NCBI RefSeq assembly: GCF_000024605.1
Contig: NC_013385.1
Span: 1,936,175 to 2,000,174 of the forward strand
DNA: 64,000 nt
Direction: 5' to 3'
DNA from: Ammonifex degensii KC4
Lineage (GTDB): Bacteria > Bacillota > Desulfotomaculia > Desulfotomaculales > Ammonificaceae
Part shown: piece after piece, positions 1-7,652 of the stretch
Position numbering within the stretch: the stretch's first letter is position 1
Layout: each line of letters starts with the position of its first letter
The notes under the pieces: generated by a model
Told to the model about the DNA's origin: nothing
The model's input: the letters and a program-made list of their open reading frames with translations, nothing else
The model's database searches: none
Position numbers and translations under genes: made by a program

Positions 1-173
1 TGCTGGTCGGCATGCCGGGGATCAACCCCCAGCCGCACAGCCACCTCCACCGTCTCGTCGAACTTGGCGGAAGCTAAGCGCTTGACCAACTCTAGAGCCT
101 CGTAGGGATCGTAAAGCTTGGTGCGGTCTACTTGTTTCTTTGCTTCCAGGTACTTTTTGCCGTGCTTGGGCAC
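1..173 (-). CDS. rplA: 50S ribosomal protein L1, N-terminal part (runs off window edge)
   Basis: This is the first 57 codons or so of ribosomal protein L1, which binds 23S rRNA at the L1 stalk and represses its own operon in many bacteria. The visible N-terminus begins with a GTG codon and reads [15 protein letters not shown], typical of L1, followed by the [11 protein letters not shown] and [15 protein letters not shown] motifs. A GGAGG ribosome site lies 7 bases upstream. It follows rplK in the rpmG-secE-nusG-rplK-rplA order. The gene continues beyond position 1. Confidence 0.95.
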   Translation of the reverse strand, partial: MPKHGKKYLEAKKQVDRTKLYDPYEALELVKRLASAKFDETVEVAVRLGVDPRHADQ

Positions 174-226
174 AATTTTCGCCTCCTTGTGGTGCTAACG
201 GAGAAAATTCTCCTCCCACTCTTTGC

Positions 227-655
227 TTAATCTTCTACGATCTCGATGCCCATGCTCCGCGCCGTTCCCTCGATCATCCGCATGGCCGCTTCGAGGGAGT
301 TGGCGTTGAGGTCGGGCATCTTGAGCTCCGCAATCTGGCGGATTTGCGAACGCTTGACCTTCCCTACTTTGGTCTTGCCCGGTTCTCCCGAACCGGTTTC
401 AATACCCGCCGCTTGCTTCAAGAGCACCGAAGCGGGCGGCGTCTTGCAGACGAAGGAAAAAGAGCGATCTTCGTATATGGTGATCTCCACCGGTATGATG
501 GTCCCCGCCTGGGCTGCCGTCCGCTCGTTGAACTCCTTTACGAAGGCCATGATGTTTACTCCGTGCTGGCCCAGCGCTGGTCCTACCGGGGGCGCCGGCG
601 AAGCCTTGCCGGCCGGAATCTGTAGCTTTACTATTGCTTGTACCTTCTTGGCCAA
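227..655 (-). CDS. rplK: 50S ribosomal protein L11
   Basis: This is the 142-residue L11 protein of the GTPase-associated centre of the large subunit, where it binds 23S rRNA and contacts elongation factors. The N-terminal domain has the proline-rich [16 protein letters not shown] segment (about residues 20-36) and the C-terminal RNA-binding domain ends with [11 protein letters not shown]. The length matches the family. It sits between nusG and rplA, all on the minus strand, in the order conserved across bacteria, and is presumably transcribed from the promoter ahead of rpmG. Confidence 0.98.
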   Translation of the reverse strand: MAKKVQAIVKLQIPAGKASPAPPVGPALGQHGVNIMAFVKEFNERTAAQAGTIIPVEITIYEDRSFSFVCKTPPASVLLKQAAGIETGSGEPGKTKVGKVKRSQIRQIAELKMPDLNANSLEAAMRMIEGTARSMGIEIVED

Positions 656-683
656 GGTCCTTTCCCTCCACGATCAAGCTAGT

Positions 684-1211
684 TTATATCTTCTCCACCT
701 GGGTATAATCAAGCTCAATAGGCGTCTCACGGCCAAACATGGAAATCATCACCCGCAGCTTGGCCTTCTCGGTGTTGACCTCCTCCACCACCCCGATGAA
801 GTTTTGGAAGGGACCCGAGGTCACCCGCACCTTCTCACCGGGGGAAATGTCGATGCGGAAGCGCGGCGCCTCACCCCGCGTCCGCTTGAGAATCTCTTCT
901 ACTTCCTCATCGCTTAAGGGAACGGGCTTGTTGCCGCTTCCTACAAAGCCGGTAACGCCGGGAGTGTTGCGCACTACGTACCAAGACTCGTCGGTCAAGA
1001 TCATCTCTACCAGGATGTAGCCCGGAAAGATGCGCCTCTTAGTGGCTTTCTTTTTTCCATCCTTGATCTCGATTACGTCTTCTTCCGGGATGACGATATT
1101 AAAGATCTTGTCCTCCATGTTCATGGAGGCGATCCGCTTTTCCAGATTGGCCTTTACCTTGTTCTCGTACCCCGAATAGGTATGTATGACGTACCAGCGC
1201 CTCTCGCCCAC
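684..1211 (-). CDS. nusG: transcription termination/antitermination protein NusG
   Basis: NusG binds the RNA polymerase clamp and links transcription to translation or Rho. The 175-residue protein has an NGN domain ([20 protein letters not shown] at the start, then the [10 protein letters not shown] segment) and a C-terminal KOW domain from about residue 120 ([21 protein letters not shown]). The start is GTG. The nearest purine-rich ribosome site (GGGGAG) lies unusually far upstream, but GGGGA and a TTCCCC segment could pair between it and the start and shorten the distance. It follows secE and precedes rplK. Confidence 0.97.
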   Translation of the reverse strand: MGERRWYVIHTYSGYENKVKANLEKRIASMNMEDKIFNIVIPEEDVIEIKDGKKKATKRRIFPGYILVEMILTDESWYVVRNTPGVTGFVGSGNKPVPLSDEEVEEILKRTRGEAPRFRIDISPGEKVRVTSGPFQNFIGVVEEVNTEKAKLRVMISMFGRETPIELDYTQVEKI

Positions 1212-1247
1212 GATCGGGGGAAACTTCTCCCCTCCACCTCCTCCAAG

Positions 1248-1616
1248 CTACACCTTCAAGATAAAGCGCAAGATCTGGCTAAAGATGGAGTCCGCTAGCC
1301 AGATTATTAAGGTCACCAAACCTACCGCTGCCAGTACCACTCCCGTATAAATAAGGACCTCCCGCCGCGTGGGCCAGTGAACCTTCTTGAGCTCCTGCCA
1401 GACGCTGAGCAAAAACTCACGGGTTTTGGTAATGCTCGCCTGGAGATCGAATTTTTTCTTGCTGGCCTCTTTGGCCCTGGCGGGTGAAGTCTTGGCGGTT
1501 TTTAGAGCCTTGGATGCAGCCTCTTCTGTCCCCCTATTCTCTTTAGGGCGCTTGAGCGGTACCAGCTTGTTAGCAGGAAGCGGGCTCTTATCGTTATCTT
1601 TTCCAAGTTTGACCAT
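1248..1616 (-). CDS. secE: preprotein translocase subunit SecE
   Basis: SecE is the small essential subunit of the SecYEG channel. This 122-residue form has a long charged, Lys/Ala-rich N-terminal extension (about residues 1-65), then the conserved amphipathic segment ELKKVHWPTRRE (75-86) and one membrane span (about 87-108). The ATG at 1616 is chosen because GGGAG lies 9 bases before it; an ATG at 1622 is only 3 bases from that site. Longer in-frame starts would overlap rpmG. The single-span form is the usual one outside Enterobacteria. Confidence 0.93.
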   Translation of the reverse strand: MVKLGKDNDKSPLPANKLVPLKRPKENRGTEEAASKALKTAKTSPARAKEASKKKFDLQASITKTREFLLSVWQELKKVHWPTRREVLIYTGVVLAAVGLVTLIIWLADSIFSQILRFILKV

Positions 1617-1645
1617 GTTCATTATCTCCCGCCCCAAAACCCGGC

Positions 1646-1795
1646 CTACTTGGTCTCCCGGTGCAGGGTGTGCGTGCGGCACCAAGGGCAGTACTTCCTC
1701 AGCTCCAGGCGGCCGGGATCATTACGCTTGTTTTTAGTAGTGGTGTAGTTGCGCCGCTTGCACTCGGTGCACTCTAGCGTGATAATCACCCGCAT
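1646..1795 (-). CDS. rpmG: 50S ribosomal protein L33
   Basis: This is a 49-residue L33, starting [19 protein letters not shown] and ending HTLHRETK. Two CxxC pairs (CTEC and CPWC) mark the zinc-binding version of L33. It is the first gene of the rpmG-secE-nusG-rplK-rplA cluster and lies 30 bases before the secE start. The frame was read directly from the minus strand between CAT at 1793-1795 and the TAG stop at 1646-1648. Confidence 0.95.
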   Translation of the reverse strand: MRVIITLECTECKRRNYTTTKNKRNDPGRLELRKYCPWCRTHTLHRETK

Positions 1796-1886
1796 AAGCC
1801 CTTTGTCACCCGCCCTTTAAAGCAAAATAAGAGAGGGGTTAAAACTACTCTTTCGCCCTTTTTGCCCCTCCCAGGGTGCCGTTAGT

Positions 1887-1915
1887 AATTTAGCATACGC
1901 ATACCCCGCTGTCAA
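1887..1915 (-). promoter_or_regulatory. sigma-A promoter of rpmG-secE-nusG operon
   Basis: On the minus strand TTGACA (1915-1910) and TAAATT (1892-1887) are separated by 17 bases, a near-consensus sigma-A promoter about 90 bases before rpmG. Its upstream side is the insertion point of IS copy 1: four bases (AAGG) separate the -35 box from the 15-bp target duplication. Confidence 0.85.
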
Positions 1916-1934
1916 CCTTAAATTTGGCTCCGGC

Positions 1935-3201
1935 TGTAGAAGGGCCAGAGTTTCGTTCACAGAGGTTTTTGAAGTTGAAGAGCGTATTAAAGAGGGTGGG
2001 GATCCCCTCCCTTCTACACTTCTGGCAAGTGTACCTTAAAGAAAGGAGGAACCCCACCCGATGACATTATACCAGCAACTTAAGAGGAGCGGAAACCCCC
2101 AGGCAATCGCCCAAACCGTGGCCTCCCTCCTCACCACCTGTAGCCCTAAAGAGGTAGCCCGCATAATGGGCTGCTCCGTCCGCTGGATCTATAAACTGCG
2201 CAAACGCCTAAACGAATCCGGCGGAAACTTGTCCGGTTGTATCCTCCCTCGCGGCCCCAAAAAAAGAATGCCCAACCGTACCCCTCAAGAACTCGAAGCC
2301 CTAGTCGTAAAACTCGCTCAGGAAACTAACCTGGGCCCTAAACGCCTCGCCTCCCTCCTGTACCAAAGCCTTAAAATTAAGCTCTCCCCCTACACCATAC
2401 GAAATATCCTCAAACGCCACCACATCCGCTGTCGCAAACGTAAAAGCAAAACGGGCTCCCGGAAATACTGGACCGATGTGCAGGCCTTCGCCCCCTTCTC
2501 CTTCTGGCAGGTCGATGTAAAGCACATAGCCGATAAGACAACCCTCCCAGCCGCAGCCTACTCCTCTATTCTGAAAAACCGCCTGCCCCGTTACCAGTTC
2601 ACCGCTATCGATGTCCGAACAAGGGTCCGGTTCATAGCCTTCGCCTACTCCCTCTCTTTCGCCAACGGAATCGCTTTCCTTGTGCTCCTGGCAAACTGGC
2701 TTAAAACCTTCGGCCTTAATCAAACAATCCTTATCCAGACCGATAATGGCTCGGAGTTCGGTGGCCCTCCTAACTCGAGAAAGCGTAAACTCATGTCCCT
2801 TATCTTCTCTCGCCTTGACTGCCAGCTACTTAACATACCCGCAGGCAGAAAAGAAGCCAACGGCTATGTAGAAAGATCACACCGCACCGACGATGAAGAG
2901 TTCTACATCCCCTACCTGGCAGGTATCAGAAGCCAGAAGGATTTCCTTATCTCTGCCCAGAGGTGGATCCTTTACTACAACTACCAGCGTCCACATCTGG
3001 GCCGGGAACTGAACGGGAAAACTCCTATGGAAATAGCGACCTCGCTTTCCCACTACCATCCGGCTATAGGGGCTATGCCGGTGGTAGTCCTGGATCACCT
3101 GGCTCCGCACATCTTCGATGCCTACAAACTCTCTACTCTCCCGTGGGATTACCCACCCAAAAATGAAAGCCTCGCTGTGAACGAAACCCTGGCTCAATAC
3201 A
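1935..3201 (+). mobile_element. IS481-family insertion sequence, copy 1 (1267 bp)
   Basis: The element begins TGTAGAAGGGCCAGAG and ends CCCTGGCTCAATACA, so its termini are imperfect inverted repeats with TGTA/TACA tips and a shared GTTTCGTTCACAG core. It is flanked by a perfect 15-bp direct repeat, AAATTTGGCTCCGGC (1920-1934 and 3202-3216), a long target duplication of the size known for the IS481 family. Inside the left end are a near-palindrome around GGGGATCCCC and an ACACTT/AAGTGT hairpin before the transposase ribosome site. It carries one DDE transposase gene. One silent base difference (ACT versus GCT near 2827) distinguishes it from the copies at 22527 and 26955, so all three are recent. 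Confidence 0.93.
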
Positions 3202-3221
3202 AAATTTGGCTCCGGCTGTAG
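2061..3221 (+). CDS. IS481-family DDE transposase (copy 1)
   Basis: The transposase catalyses strand transfer of the element. It has an N-terminal helix-turn-helix (about residues 25-50, CSPKEVARIMGCSVRWIYKL), a second DNA-binding segment, and an RNase H-fold catalytic core with the DDE triad D152 (WQVDVKH), D228 (IQTDNGSEF) and E271 (NGYVERSH). Translation starts at an ATG 11 bases after AGGAGG. The 380 codons inside the element have no stop. The frame continues through the terminal TACA and target duplication and ends at a TAG formed by the stub of a second IS end at 3217, adding about six foreign residues. Confidence 0.93.
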   Translation: MTLYQQLKRSGNPQAIAQTVASLLTTCSPKEVARIMGCSVRWIYKLRKRLNESGGNLSGCILPRGPKKRMPNRTPQELEALVVKLAQETNLGPKRLASLLYQSLKIKLSPYTIRNILKRHHIRCRKRKSKTGSRKYWTDVQAFAPFSFWQVDVKHIADKTTLPAAAYSSILKNRLPRYQFTAIDVRTRVRFIAFAYSLSFANGIAFLVLLANWLKTFGLNQTILIQTDNGSEFGGPPNSRKRKLMSLIFSRLDCQLLNIPAGRKEANGYVERSHRTDDEEFYIPYLAGIRSQKDFLISAQRWILYYNYQRPHLGRELNGKTPMEIATSLSHYHPAIGAMPVVVLDHLAPHIFDAYKLSTLPWDYPPKNESLAVNETLAQYKIWLRL

Positions 3222-3238
3222 AAGGGCCAGAGTTTCGT
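3217..3238 (+). repeat. 22-bp stub of a second IS481 left end
   Basis: Directly after the right target duplication of copy 1, 22 bases repeat the first 22 bases of the element (1935-1956, TGTAGAAGGGCCAGAG onward). The match stops within the terminal repeat and runs into the 3' end of arsC. The layout is IS - 15-bp repeat - truncated IS in the same orientation, so a tandem second copy was once present and was removed by a deletion that also took the DNA beyond it. Confidence 0.85.
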
Positions 3239-3244
3239 CCTTGG

Positions 3245-3661
3245 CTATTCCAACTCGGCAATAAAGTCCCGGATCAGATCCCGCACGTGACGGAAGGCAG
3301 CAAGCACCTCTTCCTCCGAACCTTCAGTTTTTGCCGGGTCCGGAAAACTACGGTGGATGACCCGCTTTGCCCGTGGCGGCACGGGGCAGCTCTCCCGGGC
3401 ACTATCACAAAGGGTAACCACCAGGTCGAACTCGATGTCCCGCAACTCATCAATGTGCTTCGCCCGCTGCCCACTGATGTCCACCCCTGCCTCCGCCATC
3501 ACCTTTATGGCCAGCGGGTGGACGGCTGTGGGTGCCGTCCCCGCCGAGTAAGGCTCCAGCACACCCGCTTTTAAATGCCGCGCCCAGCCTTCCGCCATCT
3601 GGCTCCGGCAGGAGTTCTGCGTGCAGAGAAAAAGCACTTTAAGCGGTCTCCGTTCCGCCAA
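3245..3661 (-). CDS. arsC: arsenate reductase, thioredoxin-coupled ArsC type
   Basis: The enzyme reduces arsenate to arsenite in the cytosol so that Acr3 can export it. It has the low-molecular-weight phosphatase fold. Near the N-terminus is the phosphate-binding loop LCTQNSCRSQMAEG (nucleophile Cys, second Cys, Arg). The redox pair lies in TLCDSARESC, two cysteines separated by six residues, as in the thioredoxin-dependent family (Staphylococcus pI258 and Bacillus ArsC). The TTG at 3661 is preferred because GGAGGGGGG ends 7 bases upstream; an earlier in-frame TTG at 3679 lacks a site. It was probably the last gene of the arsR-acr3 operon, now separated from it by a TnpB element. Confidence 0.93.
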   Translation of the reverse strand: MAERRPLKVLFLCTQNSCRSQMAEGWARHLKAGVLEPYSAGTAPTAVHPLAIKVMAEAGVDISGQRAKHIDELRDIEFDLVVTLCDSARESCPVPPRAKRVIHRSFPDPAKTEGSEEEVLAAFRHVRDLIRDFIAELE

Positions 3662-3830
3662 TAGGAAACCCCCCTCCAATTCGCCGCCCGGTGTACCTAC
3701 ATCTAGTTTTTATTAGATTCGCCGCGGGAAGACCTGCCTCCATAAAGGCGGGCGGATCGGCCACGGCGGCCAGGTTTTTGTGCTACAATTAACCCGATTA
3801 CCGCATTCCAAGAGAAGGGAGGTGAAAAGT

Positions 3831-5138
3831 GTGGCCTGGAGCGATAAGTCACACCCCCACCGGCTCCTTTTGACCAAACAGTTCCCGCTGGGCCTGGAAG
3901 TAGTGCCGGTCTTCCAGCCCGTCATGCAGGCGGCCAACCGCATCTGGAACTCCTGCGTCTGGCACAGCCGGAAGACCTTCGAGCAGGAGGACCGCTGGCC
4001 GGCGGAGGCAGAGCTCAAGGCGAAGTTCAAGTCCTTCGCCGCGTGGCAGGAACTCCACTCCCAGTCGGCCCAGGCGGTGGTGGAGGAGTACTTCGAGGCC
4101 GTGTCTGCCTACCGCAAGCACAGGGAAAACGGCCACCTGGAAATGAACTCGCCGGGCTTCAAGCCAAAGAACCACCTCCGCACCGTCACCTGGAAGAGGC
4201 AGGGCTTCGACGTTGAAGGCAACACCCTCGTGTTGAAGCTCTCACGCGGGAAGGAGCCTGTCAAGGTCGTGCTGCCCGAAGGGTGGAATGTGGTCGTCCT
4301 GCCGGACGGCACGGAGGTGAAGGGCGTCCCGGTCGAGGTCAAGGTGAAGGCGGTCGTCCGCCGCAAGGTGGAAAACCTGGTGCTCCACGTGACCTTCGAC
4401 CTGGGGGTGGTGCCCGTAAACCAGGTGGGTGCCGTCTCGGCCTACGACTACAACTCCGCCATGTTCGCCCGCGCTGTATCCAGTGGCCGACTCGACCTGT
4501 TTGTATGCCGGGAGCTCCTTTCCCTGGTGCAGTACAGGAACAAAATCATAGCGGGGTTCCAGGAAAAGATGAGCCGCCTGAAGGAAGGCTCCCGCAGGTG
4601 GAAGAGGTGTCTTTCCGCGAAGATCCGCAAGCTGAAAAAGCTCGACCGCCGCATAAGACAAATGGAGCACTCCCTGACGAAGCTCTTTGCGGAGCTGGAC
4701 GGGGCAGAAGGTGTGGCCTTTGCGGTGGTGGGCGACCTGACCGACCTGCGCCGCTCCGCACGCACCGGGATGAAGTCGAGGAAGGCCACCCAGAAGATCA
4801 ACCAGATGGCCTACGACCGGATCCGGCAAGAGCAGCGCTACAAGAACCTCGTGCGGGGCATTGAGACCGACACCTGGACGGAGAGGAACACGTCTTCCAC
4901 ATGTTGTCTCTGCGGCGCCCGCAACTCCGCCCGGCGGAGGCACCGGGGCTTGTGGGTGTGCGGGGAGTGCGGGCTGGTTCTGCAGGCTGACCTGAACGGC
5001 GCGGCCAACCTCTTAAAGCAGTACCTCTTCGGCAGCTGTACCGGCCGAGCCGAGCCTTTTACCTTCGAGGAAGTATGGGTCTGGCGCTGGGACGGGAGGC
5101 TGAACCGGTTCGTGCAAGTATCTCCAAGGGCCGCATAA
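3831..5138 (+). CDS. tnpB: TnpB-family RNA-guided nuclease homologue (element 1)
   Basis: TnpB proteins are RNA-guided DNA endonucleases encoded by IS605-like elements and are ancestors of Cas12. This 435-residue copy has the N-terminal helical region, a RuvC-like core and a C-terminal zinc ribbon (CCLCGARN... then CGECG), followed by the third RuvC motif QADLNGAANL with its Asp. The first motif retains Asp (AYDYNSAM). The second, normally an (I/V)EDL motif, reads VVGDLTDLR, so the usual Glu position is Gly. The GTG at 3831 follows GGAGGTGA with good spacing. Activity is uncertain because of the motif-II change. Confidence 0.88.
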   Translation: MAWSDKSHPHRLLLTKQFPLGLEVVPVFQPVMQAANRIWNSCVWHSRKTFEQEDRWPAEAELKAKFKSFAAWQELHSQSAQAVVEEYFEAVSAYRKHRENGHLEMNSPGFKPKNHLRTVTWKRQGFDVEGNTLVLKLSRGKEPVKVVLPEGWNVVVLPDGTEVKGVPVEVKVKAVVRRKVENLVLHVTFDLGVVPVNQVGAVSAYDYNSAMFARAVSSGRLDLFVCRELLSLVQYRNKIIAGFQEKMSRLKEGSRRWKRCLSAKIRKLKKLDRRIRQMEHSLTKLFAELDGAEGVAFAVVGDLTDLRRSARTGMKSRKATQKINQMAYDRIRQEQRYKNLVRGIETDTWTERNTSSTCCLCGARNSARRRHRGLWVCGECGLVLQADLNGAANLLKQYLFGSCTGRAEPFTFEEVWVWRWDGRLNRFVQVSPRAA

Positions 5139-5301
5139 ACGGCACCTGGAGTAGTCGGGACGGAGTGACGGTCCCCTCCGGGAGGCCCTCCGGCGACGGG
5201 TCTAAAAGGGCCGCTTGTACCGGTGTAGCCCGGCATCAGTACCTTCAAAGGGGAACGTGCCGCTAGGAAGCCCTACCCCTTCAGGGGTAGGGAGGAAGTC
5301 A
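5139..5301 (+). other. TnpB element 1 right end, candidate omega-RNA region
   Basis: The 160 bases after tnpB are GC-rich, have no gene and fold into several hairpins, ending in the AAGCCCTACCCC/GGGGTAGGG stem. In characterised IS605 elements the guide (omega) RNA comes from the 3' end of tnpB plus the right end, and its guide is the DNA just beyond the element; here that would begin near 5302. The assignment is by analogy only. Confidence 0.5.
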
Positions 5302-5634
5302 CAAATGCCCATGAAAAGCGGTAGGACCGTGCAGGAGCAGACCGCCAGGATCGCGCCCGAAACCGCCCCCCACCCCGTAGGCCGTCCATCGCTTGCTCTC
5401 CGGCCCCAGGTACCTGATGACCGCCTGGGAAGAGAGAAAGGTGGTCATGGCCCCGGCGATGAAAAGGGCCGGCACCAGGCAAAAAAGGACGTGCTCTCGG
5501 GCGTAGTCGTGCAGCATGTAGAAGGCCTCGAGCAAGGCAGACTGCAAGCGAGGGTTTTCAAGCGGAAGAAAATAGGCCGCGACAAAAGCAGCTACTAGCA
5601 GGACAAATTTCTGCCGCTCGCTCAACCTTTTCAT
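5302..5634 (-). pseudogene. DUF318/ArsP-type permease, frameshifted and truncated
   Basis: The remaining N-terminal part reads MKRLSERQKFVLLVAAF, with further membrane segments and the SSQAVIRYLGPESKRWTAYGVG motif of permeases often found with arsenic genes. A run of six G residues then throws the frame off. Dropping one G restores GAVSGAILAVCSCTVLPLF, the conserved Cys-Ser-Cys segment of this family, in the next frame. Both frames end at the right end of TnpB element 1, so about two thirds of the gene is missing. ATG at 5634 follows GGAGGGTAGAG. It lies 11 bases after acr3. Confidence 0.8.
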
Positions 5635-5645
5635 CTCTACCCTCC

Positions 5646-6710
5646 TCAAGAAGTTGCCCGGCTGAAGTACTTTTCTCTAAATTTGAGCGCCACGTTAACC
5701 AGGCTTATTAACACCGGCACCTCGATGAGCGGCCCGATCACCGTGGCGAAGGCCTGGTCTGACCCGATGCCGAAAATAGCCACCGCTACCGCTATTGCCA
5801 ACTCAAAGTCGTTGCTGGCCGCAGTAAAGGAAACTGCCGCGGTTTGGGCATAATTAGCCCCCAGCCATCGGGCGATGAAAAAGGTAGCAAACCACATCAG
5901 GAAGAAGTAGCAGGTAAGTGGCACAGCCACCCGCACCACGTCCAGCGGCAACCGGATGATGTACTCTCCTTTTAGCGAGAACATCACGACGATGGTGAAA
6001 AGCAGCGCCACCAGCGTAATCGGGCTGATCTTAGGCGCGAAGACATTTTCGAACCATTCCCTACCCTTCAAGCGTAGCAGCGAAAAGCGGGTGGTAATCC
6101 CAGCCAAGAAGGGAATCCCTAAGTAGATAAAAACGGTCTTCGCTGCTTCCCACATGGAGATGCTTACATTCAACCCTTTGACCACACCAAGCCAGTTGAG
6201 CAGCACGGTGATAAAGATCCAGATGTAGACGGCGTAAAAGAGAACCTGAAAGATGGCGTTGAAAGCCACCAGGCCCACCGCTAACTCCCGGTCCCCTTCG
6301 GCCAGCTCGTTCCAGACGATCACCATAGCAATACACCGGGCCAGCCCCACCAAGATAACCCCGATCATGTACTCGGGGTGGTTGCGGAGCAAGAGCACCG
6401 CTAAAAGGAACATCACAATAGGCCCGGCAATCCAGTTTTGAAAAAGAGAGAAGGCCAGGAGCTTGGTATTCTTGAACACGGTCCCCATTTCTTCGTACTT
6501 TACTTTGGCCAGCGGCGGGTACATCATCAGGATCAGGCCCACGGCGATGGGAATCGAGGTCGTACCCACCTGCAGCCCGGCAATGAACTCGGTCACCGAA
6601 GGCGCAAAATACCCTATGCAGACGCCTGCAACCATAGCGAGGAAGATCCACAGGGTTAAAAACTTCTCCAGCGTCGAAAGCTTTTTCGTCTTAGCGTCAA
6701 CCACAAACAT
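5646..6710 (-). CDS. acr3: arsenite efflux permease, Acr3 family
   Basis: Acr3 exports arsenite across the cytoplasmic membrane using the proton gradient. The roughly 354-residue protein has ten predicted membrane segments. The conserved segments [19 protein letters not shown] (with the essential Cys in helix 4) and [18 protein letters not shown], including its Glu, are both present. The ATG at 6710 or the GTG at 6704 follow a GGGGGG site; earlier in-frame starts lack one. It is downstream of the broken TauE gene in the same operon as arsR, and it appears intact. Confidence 0.95.
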   Translation of the reverse strand: MFVVDAKTKKLSTLEKFLTLWIFLAMVAGVCIGYFAPSVTEFIAGLQVGTTSIPIAVGLILMMYPPLAKVKYEEMGTVFKNTKLLAFSLFQNWIAGPIVMFLLAVLLLRNHPEYMIGVILVGLARCIAMVIVWNELAEGDRELAVGLVAFNAIFQVLFYAVYIWIFITVLLNWLGVVKGLNVSISMWEAAKTVFIYLGIPFLAGITTRFSLLRLKGREWFENVFAPKISPITLVALLFTIVVMFSLKGEYIIRLPLDVVRVAVPLTCYFFLMWFATFFIARWLGANYAQTAAVSFTAASNDFELAIAVAVAIFGIGSDQAFATVIGPLIEVPVLISLVNVALKFREKYFSRATS

Positions 6711-6811
6711 CCCCCCTTCAAGCTGTATATTTCGGTTAAACTCGATCTTCAGTACTACCAGCACAGCATTTTAACGGTTATGGCCATTAAACACCCATCT
6801 CGCCCCATGGC

Positions 6812-7652
6812 TTAAATGGCGATGCCGAAGTAGATCAGAATGTACTTTAAAGCCACGTAGATGAAGATCACACCGAAAAGCGCCTTCAGCGTCGCCGTCT
6901 TCACCCGGGCCACCAACTTCGCGCCGTAAAGCGCTCCGATCACGGCGCCGACACCAAGACACACCGCCGTCGGAATATCTACCACGTGCTGGTAGAGCTT
7001 AAAAACGGCTCCGACCAGCGCCATCCAGATGAAGGAGGCCATGCTGGTGCCGATGGCCAGCTTCATCGGCCCCTTCAAGATCCAGCTTCATCGGCCCCTT
7101 CAAGATGTAGAGAAACGAAGGAACCAGGGCGTAGCCGCCACCGAGACCGATGATTCCCGTCAGAAAACCGATTACCGAGCCGAGGACGCTCTTGCTCACC
7201 GGCGAGCCGGGCACCTTGGGGGACGCTGAGTTCGTGCCGGGTGTTCCGGCAGCCTGTCCACCGGCTTTTGCCTGCCGCGGTGCCACAACCAGTCCCTCGT
7301 AAAGCATCCGCACCGCAGGAAGGATAAAAGCCAAACCCACGATGAGGTCGATCAGGTGCCCGTAAGGCTTGAGGTAGCCGAAAACGATGCTCCCCAGTAT
7401 AACTCCTAGGACGCCGCTGTAGCCTACCAGCGCTGCCGTCTCGCCGTCCACATTTTTCATCTTGAAGTGCTGGTAGGCGCCGGAACCGGCCGTGAAAACC
7501 ACTGCCGTAAGCGTGGTACCCACGGCCACCGCCGGGTCGAAGTGAAAGCCGAAGCGGATCACCGGCATCATGAGCACGCAGCCGCCGGTACCCAGAAGCC
7601 CACCTATTATGCCCGCCGGAATCCCCACTAAGAAAAAGATCAGATATTGCAC
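6812..7652 (-). pseudogene. TauE/SafE (DUF81) membrane permease disrupted by a 25-bp duplication
   Basis: Members are multi-span membrane proteins linked to export of sulfite and other anions. The first frame starts MQYLIFFLVGIPAGIIGG, carries the N-terminal repeat, a Gly/Pro/Ala-rich loop and the second repeat start GFLTGIIGLGGGYALVPSF, then shifts at ILKGPMKL. The second frame resumes with KGPMKLAIGTSMASFIW and continues to the normal end KYILIYFGIAI. A perfect 25-bp tandem duplication at the joint causes the shift; removing one unit gives one frame of about 270 residues. It may yield a truncated half-protein. Its start overlaps the CopZ-like gene by 13 bases. Confidence 0.88.
7057..7106 (-). 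repeat. 25-bp perfect tandem duplication
   Basis: Two identical 25-base units (7057-7081 and 7082-7106, each beginning CCAGCTTCATCGG on the plus strand) abut in the TauE gene. Because 25 is not a multiple of three they break the reading frame. The unit is the gene's own coding sequence, so it arose by local slippage or recombination and could revert. Confidence 0.95.

Larger units (their letters stand above)
3738..5301 (+). mobile_element. IS200/IS605-type TnpB-only element 1 (left boundary approximate)
   Basis: A lone tnpB gene is flanked by non-identical ends. The right end carries the hairpin AAGCCCTACCCC/GGGGTAGGG followed by GGAAGTCA, typical of the structured right ends of this superfamily. 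The right junction cuts a permease gene (5302-5634) within codons for its conserved CSC-containing region. The left boundary is not resolved; 3738 is placed by analogy with the 93 bases between left end and start codon in element 2. No tnpA is present, so movement would need a transposase supplied in trans. It sits inside the arsenic operon between the permease and arsC. Confidence 0.7.

Noticed and set aside
246-917. Long plus-strand frame across rplK and nusG
   Set aside because: It is antisense to two clear ribosomal-operon genes and shows no family motif.
2301-2723. 140-codon antisense frame repeated in all three IS copies
   Set aside because: It recurs only because the IS copies are identical; it is antisense to the catalytic core and lacks start signals.
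3663-3780. C-terminal half of the broken permease on the other side of TnpB element 1
   Set aside because: Minus-strand frames here do not continue the permease motif after AVCSCTVLPLF, so the remainder appears deleted rather than displaced.
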